In this document: piece by piece, positions 29,207 through 31,448 of the stretch
Numbering within the stretch: position 1 is the first letter of the stretch
Layout of the letters: every line of letters starts with the position of its first letter
Assembly: GCA_964504335.1 (NCBI GenBank)
Contig: CAZDET010000058.1
Location: 1 to 31,448 of the forward strand
Direction of reading: 5' to 3'
Length of the DNA: 31,448 nt
Source of the DNA: CAZDET01 sp964504335
Lineage (GTDB): Bacteria; Bacteroidota; Bacteroidia; Chitinophagales; Saprospiraceae
The notes under the pieces: generated by a model
Database searches by the model: none
The model's input: the letters and a program-made list of their open reading frames with translations, nothing else
What the model was told of the DNA's origin: nothing
Made by a program: the position numbers and the translations under genes

Positions 29207-31448
29207 ATGCGTGCTCTCTTGATGGAATCCCGAATGGGAGGGATCTTGCTTTGCCTGTTCACGGCCTGCCTGATGCTTTCCGCTACCTATACCCCGCCAA
29301 CCGCTCCGGCTACGCCAGAAGTCGATCAATTTTCGAGTCACCCCTCGGCGGCGGAAGGGTTGCTGCCGATTTGTGCTGATACCACGCGCGAGGAGCAGTC
29401 GATCTGTTCGAACGAATTCGCCATTATCTTTGGCCAGGTGGTGACCAAAGCCGGTACGTATTCTCAGACCTTTACCGATAGCAACGGCTGTGATTCGACA
29501 CACGTAGTGGAGCTGGAAGTATTGCAAACCTCTGCTACGTTGGGCTTTGAATCCATTTGCGAGGGAGAAAGTATTATCATTTTTGGTGATACAGTATCTC
29601 AATCCGGTGCCTATTGGAATATCTACGAAGGAGCCAACGGTTGTGACTCCCTGCATACGATCATCCTTTTCGTATACCCGGCGATTAACGAGGAAGAAAC
29701 ACGGACTATTTGTGAGGGGGATGTAACCTACGTCTTTGGAGTGCCCATCTCCACGGATACGACCGTGGTGAACCAGGTTGCCGCCGGTGGAGATTGCTAC
29801 AATACCTACACGACAACGGTGCAGGTACTCCCCACGGTTTCAACCGAAGAATACCGATCAATCTGTCAGGGAGATACGAGTTTCATCTTTGGAGCGCCCA
29901 TAGATAGTACAGGAAGCTACAGTCAGGTCTACACGGGCAATAATGGTTGCGATTCTACGCATACCATCCACCTTACCGTATTGCCGGCCTACGAGCAGGT
30001 ACGTGCGGATACAATCTGTGCGGGAGATTCCATCCTGTTTTACGGAAATGCACTGACCAGCACGGGTACCTACACAAAAGCCTTTACAACCTCCGAAGGA
30101 TGCGACTCTCTGGTACGGCTGGATTTACTCGTTTATCCCCAAGTCGAAACGGAAGAGTACCGCTACTTCTGTCCGGGAGATACTACCTATGCATTTGGCC
30201 AAACCGTAACGGCACCCGGTATCTTTTTGGATACAACGACGGCAGTTACCGGTTGCGATTCCATTCATCGGATAATCGTGGAATACGCACCGCCGACAGA
30301 AACAAGTGATTCCCTTACCCTTTGCCAGGGTGATAGTGCATTGGTGTTTGGGGAATACATCTCGGTATCCGGCGTATTTCGGGATACCTTTCCAGCAGTA
30401 AGTGGCTGCGATTCGGTACACGTGATTACGATTGAGGTATTGCCTAGTTTTCAAACGGAAGAGACCATCCAAATATGTGACGACGAAACCGCGCTCATCT
30501 TTGGGCAGGCAGAGTCGGTTGCCGGAGTATACGAGCGCACCTTTACGGCGGCCAATGGCTGCGATTCCATGCATCGAGTAACGCTGGAGGTATTTCCGAC
30601 CTACGCCACCAGTGATACACTCTCTATATGTGCCGGTGATTCGGTGCTCATTTTCGGGACAGCGGAAACGGCCGCGGGTGATTACACCCGCACGTTTAGC
30701 TCGTTCAGTGGTTGCGATTCCGTGCATACGGTGCGTCTCGATGTCTTACCGGTCTTCCAAACGGAGGATACCCTAGTGATTTGCGAGGGCGATACGGCCA
30801 CGATTTTTGGAAATCCCGAAACCGAATCCGGAACGTTTGTGCAGACGTTCAGTGCGACTAACGGTTGCGACTCGACGCACACTGTTTACCTGGAGGTCCG
30901 ACCCACCTACAGCACCAACGAGACGGTAGTAATTTGTGATAATGAGACAGCCCTCATCTTTGGGAATGCTGAAACCGTGGCCGGCGAGTACCAGCAGACC
31001 TTCACGGCCTTCAATGGTTGCGACTCGACACATACCGTAACGCTGGTGGTACTTCCCACTACAACTACCTTTGATACCCTGACAATTGCTCAAGGAGATA
31101 GCACGCTGATTTTCGGCCAGAACGAATCAGTAGCCGGTACCTATCAGGAGACGAATACCGCTGCGAACGGTTGCGATTCGGTACACGCGGTGATTCTAGT
31201 GGTGCTACCTCCGGTTTACGGATACGATACTCTTCGAATATGTCAGGGAGATAGCGCATTTGTGTTTGATCGATACGAAGGAGTTTCCGGTACGTATGTC
31301 GATACCCTCCAGGCGTCAACGGGGGCTGATTCTATTCACACCATCGAGTTGGAGGTGCTGCCGACCTTTTCGACCGAAGAAACCATTACGATCTGCGATA
31401 ACGAAAGTGCGGTCATTTTCGGCAACGCGGAGACGGTAGCGGGCGACT
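29207..31448 (+). CDS. large secreted surface protein of 51-residue cysteine repeats (3' end outside window)
   Basis: The frame is open from the ATG at 29207 to the window end (747 codons visible); ATGs at 29222 and 29234 are alternative starts. A signal peptide (GGILLCLFTACLMLSA) is followed by a short linker, then from about residue 62 tandem repeats of 51 residues (153 bp). Thirteen are complete and one is cut by the window edge. Each repeat reads roughly: E/D-x-I-C-x-G-D, then IFG, then a GxYxxTF strand, then GCDS-x-H, then a V/L-rich strand ending VLP. This repeat type recurs in giant T9SS-exported or gliding-associated proteins of Bacteroidota. It is probably a surface adhesin or structural filament. 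Antisense frames over it are shadows. Confidence 0.9.
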   Translation, partial: MRALLMESRMGGILLCLFTACLMLSATYTPPTAPATPEVDQFSSHPSAAEGLLPICADTTREEQSICSNEFAIIFGQVVTKAGTYSQTFTDSNGCDSTHVVELEVLQTSATLGFESICEGESIIIFGDTVSQSGAYWNIYEGANGCDSLHTIILFVYPAINEEETRTICEGDVTYVFGVPISTDTTVVNQVAAGGDCYNTYTTTVQVLPTVSTEEYRSICQGDTSFIFGAPIDSTGSYSQVYTGNNGCDSTHTIHLTVLPAYEQVRADTICAGDSILFYGNALTSTGTYTKAFTTSEGCDSLVRLDLLVYPQVETEEYRYFCPGDTTYAFGQTVTAPGIFLDTTTAVTGCDSIHRIIVEYAPPTETSDSLTLCQGDSALVFGEYISVSGVFRDTFPAVSGCDSVHVITIEVLPSFQTEETIQICDDETALIFGQAESVAGVYERTFTAANGCDSMHRVTLEVFPTYATSDTLSICAGDSVLIFGTAETAAGDYTRTFSSFSGCDSVHTVRLDVLPVFQTEDTLVICEGDTATIFGNPETESGTFVQTFSATNGCDSTHTVYLEVRPTYSTNETVVICDNETALIFGNAETVAGEYQQTFTAFNGCDSTHTVTLVVLPTTTTFDTLTIAQGDSTLIFGQNESVAGTYQETNTAANGCDSVHAVILVVLPPVYGYDTLRICQGDSAFVFDRYEGVSGTYVDTLQASTGADSIHTIELEVLPTFSTEETITICDNESAVIFGNAETVAGD

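Noticed and set aside
29114..30727. Long minus-strand ORFs (for example 29114-29656 and 30125-30727)
   Set aside because: They lie antisense to the repeat-protein frame, which is open to the window end and has clear 51-residue periodicity and a signal peptide.
29389..31448. Direct 153-bp repeats resembling an array
   Set aside because: They are divergent coding repeats in one frame, far longer than CRISPR repeats and without unique spacers.

Overview
This window looks like a chromosomal segment from a free-living, probably marine or aquatic member of the Bacteroidota, most like the Saprospiria/Lewinella group. That placement is inferred from gene content; no marker gene was searched. The supporting signs are type IX secretion (T9SS) C-terminal sorting domains, PKD-repeat and cysteine-repeat surface proteins, Bacteroidota-type -7 promoter boxes (TAnnTTTG), a proteorhodopsin-type pump, a BlaI/M56 pair and TypA. 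I found no tRNA, rRNA, CRISPR array, transposase or phage gene. One 100-N assembly gap lies at 2602-2701.

Layout. 1-941: 3' part of an L,D-transpeptidase gene. 1037-2437: secreted vWA protein with three repeated beta domains, then a hairpin. 2438-2841: low-complexity GT-rich spacer containing the N gap. 2842-4320: LysE/RhtB exporter and a cadherin-like lipoprotein with a strong terminator. 4321-4839: inverted-repeat element and a possible gene remnant. 4840-7546: four small or regulatory genes around a SARP/BTAD-type regulator with a degenerate receiver domain. 7648-10422: TPR sensor histidine kinase plus NarL-type response regulator.

10645-20647, all on the minus strand: a module that reads ECF sigma factor, TPR membrane protein resembling an anti-sigma factor, giant T9SS-exported PKD/subtilisin protease, and TPR-CHAT caspase-like protease with a C-terminal membrane anchor. 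By topology, the CHAT domain, its TPRs and the TPRs of the anti-sigma-like protein would all face the periplasm, which suggests a proteolytic circuit controlling a sigma factor. This is the strongest candidate for an undescribed system.

21377-25733, minus strand: a di-heme c-type cytochrome lipoprotein, then a blaI-blaR1-like operon. Its M56 membrane peptidase carries two TonB-plug-like repeats and a T9SS-like C-terminus, and its promoter is overlaid by two identical 16-bp palindromes. 25989-27794: typA, convergent with the rhodopsin gene 28016-28789 across a bidirectional terminator. The rhodopsin has proton-pump residues and a glycine at the carotenoid-antenna fenestration position. 29207-31448: start of a large secreted repeat protein with 51-residue cysteine repeats, which runs off the window.
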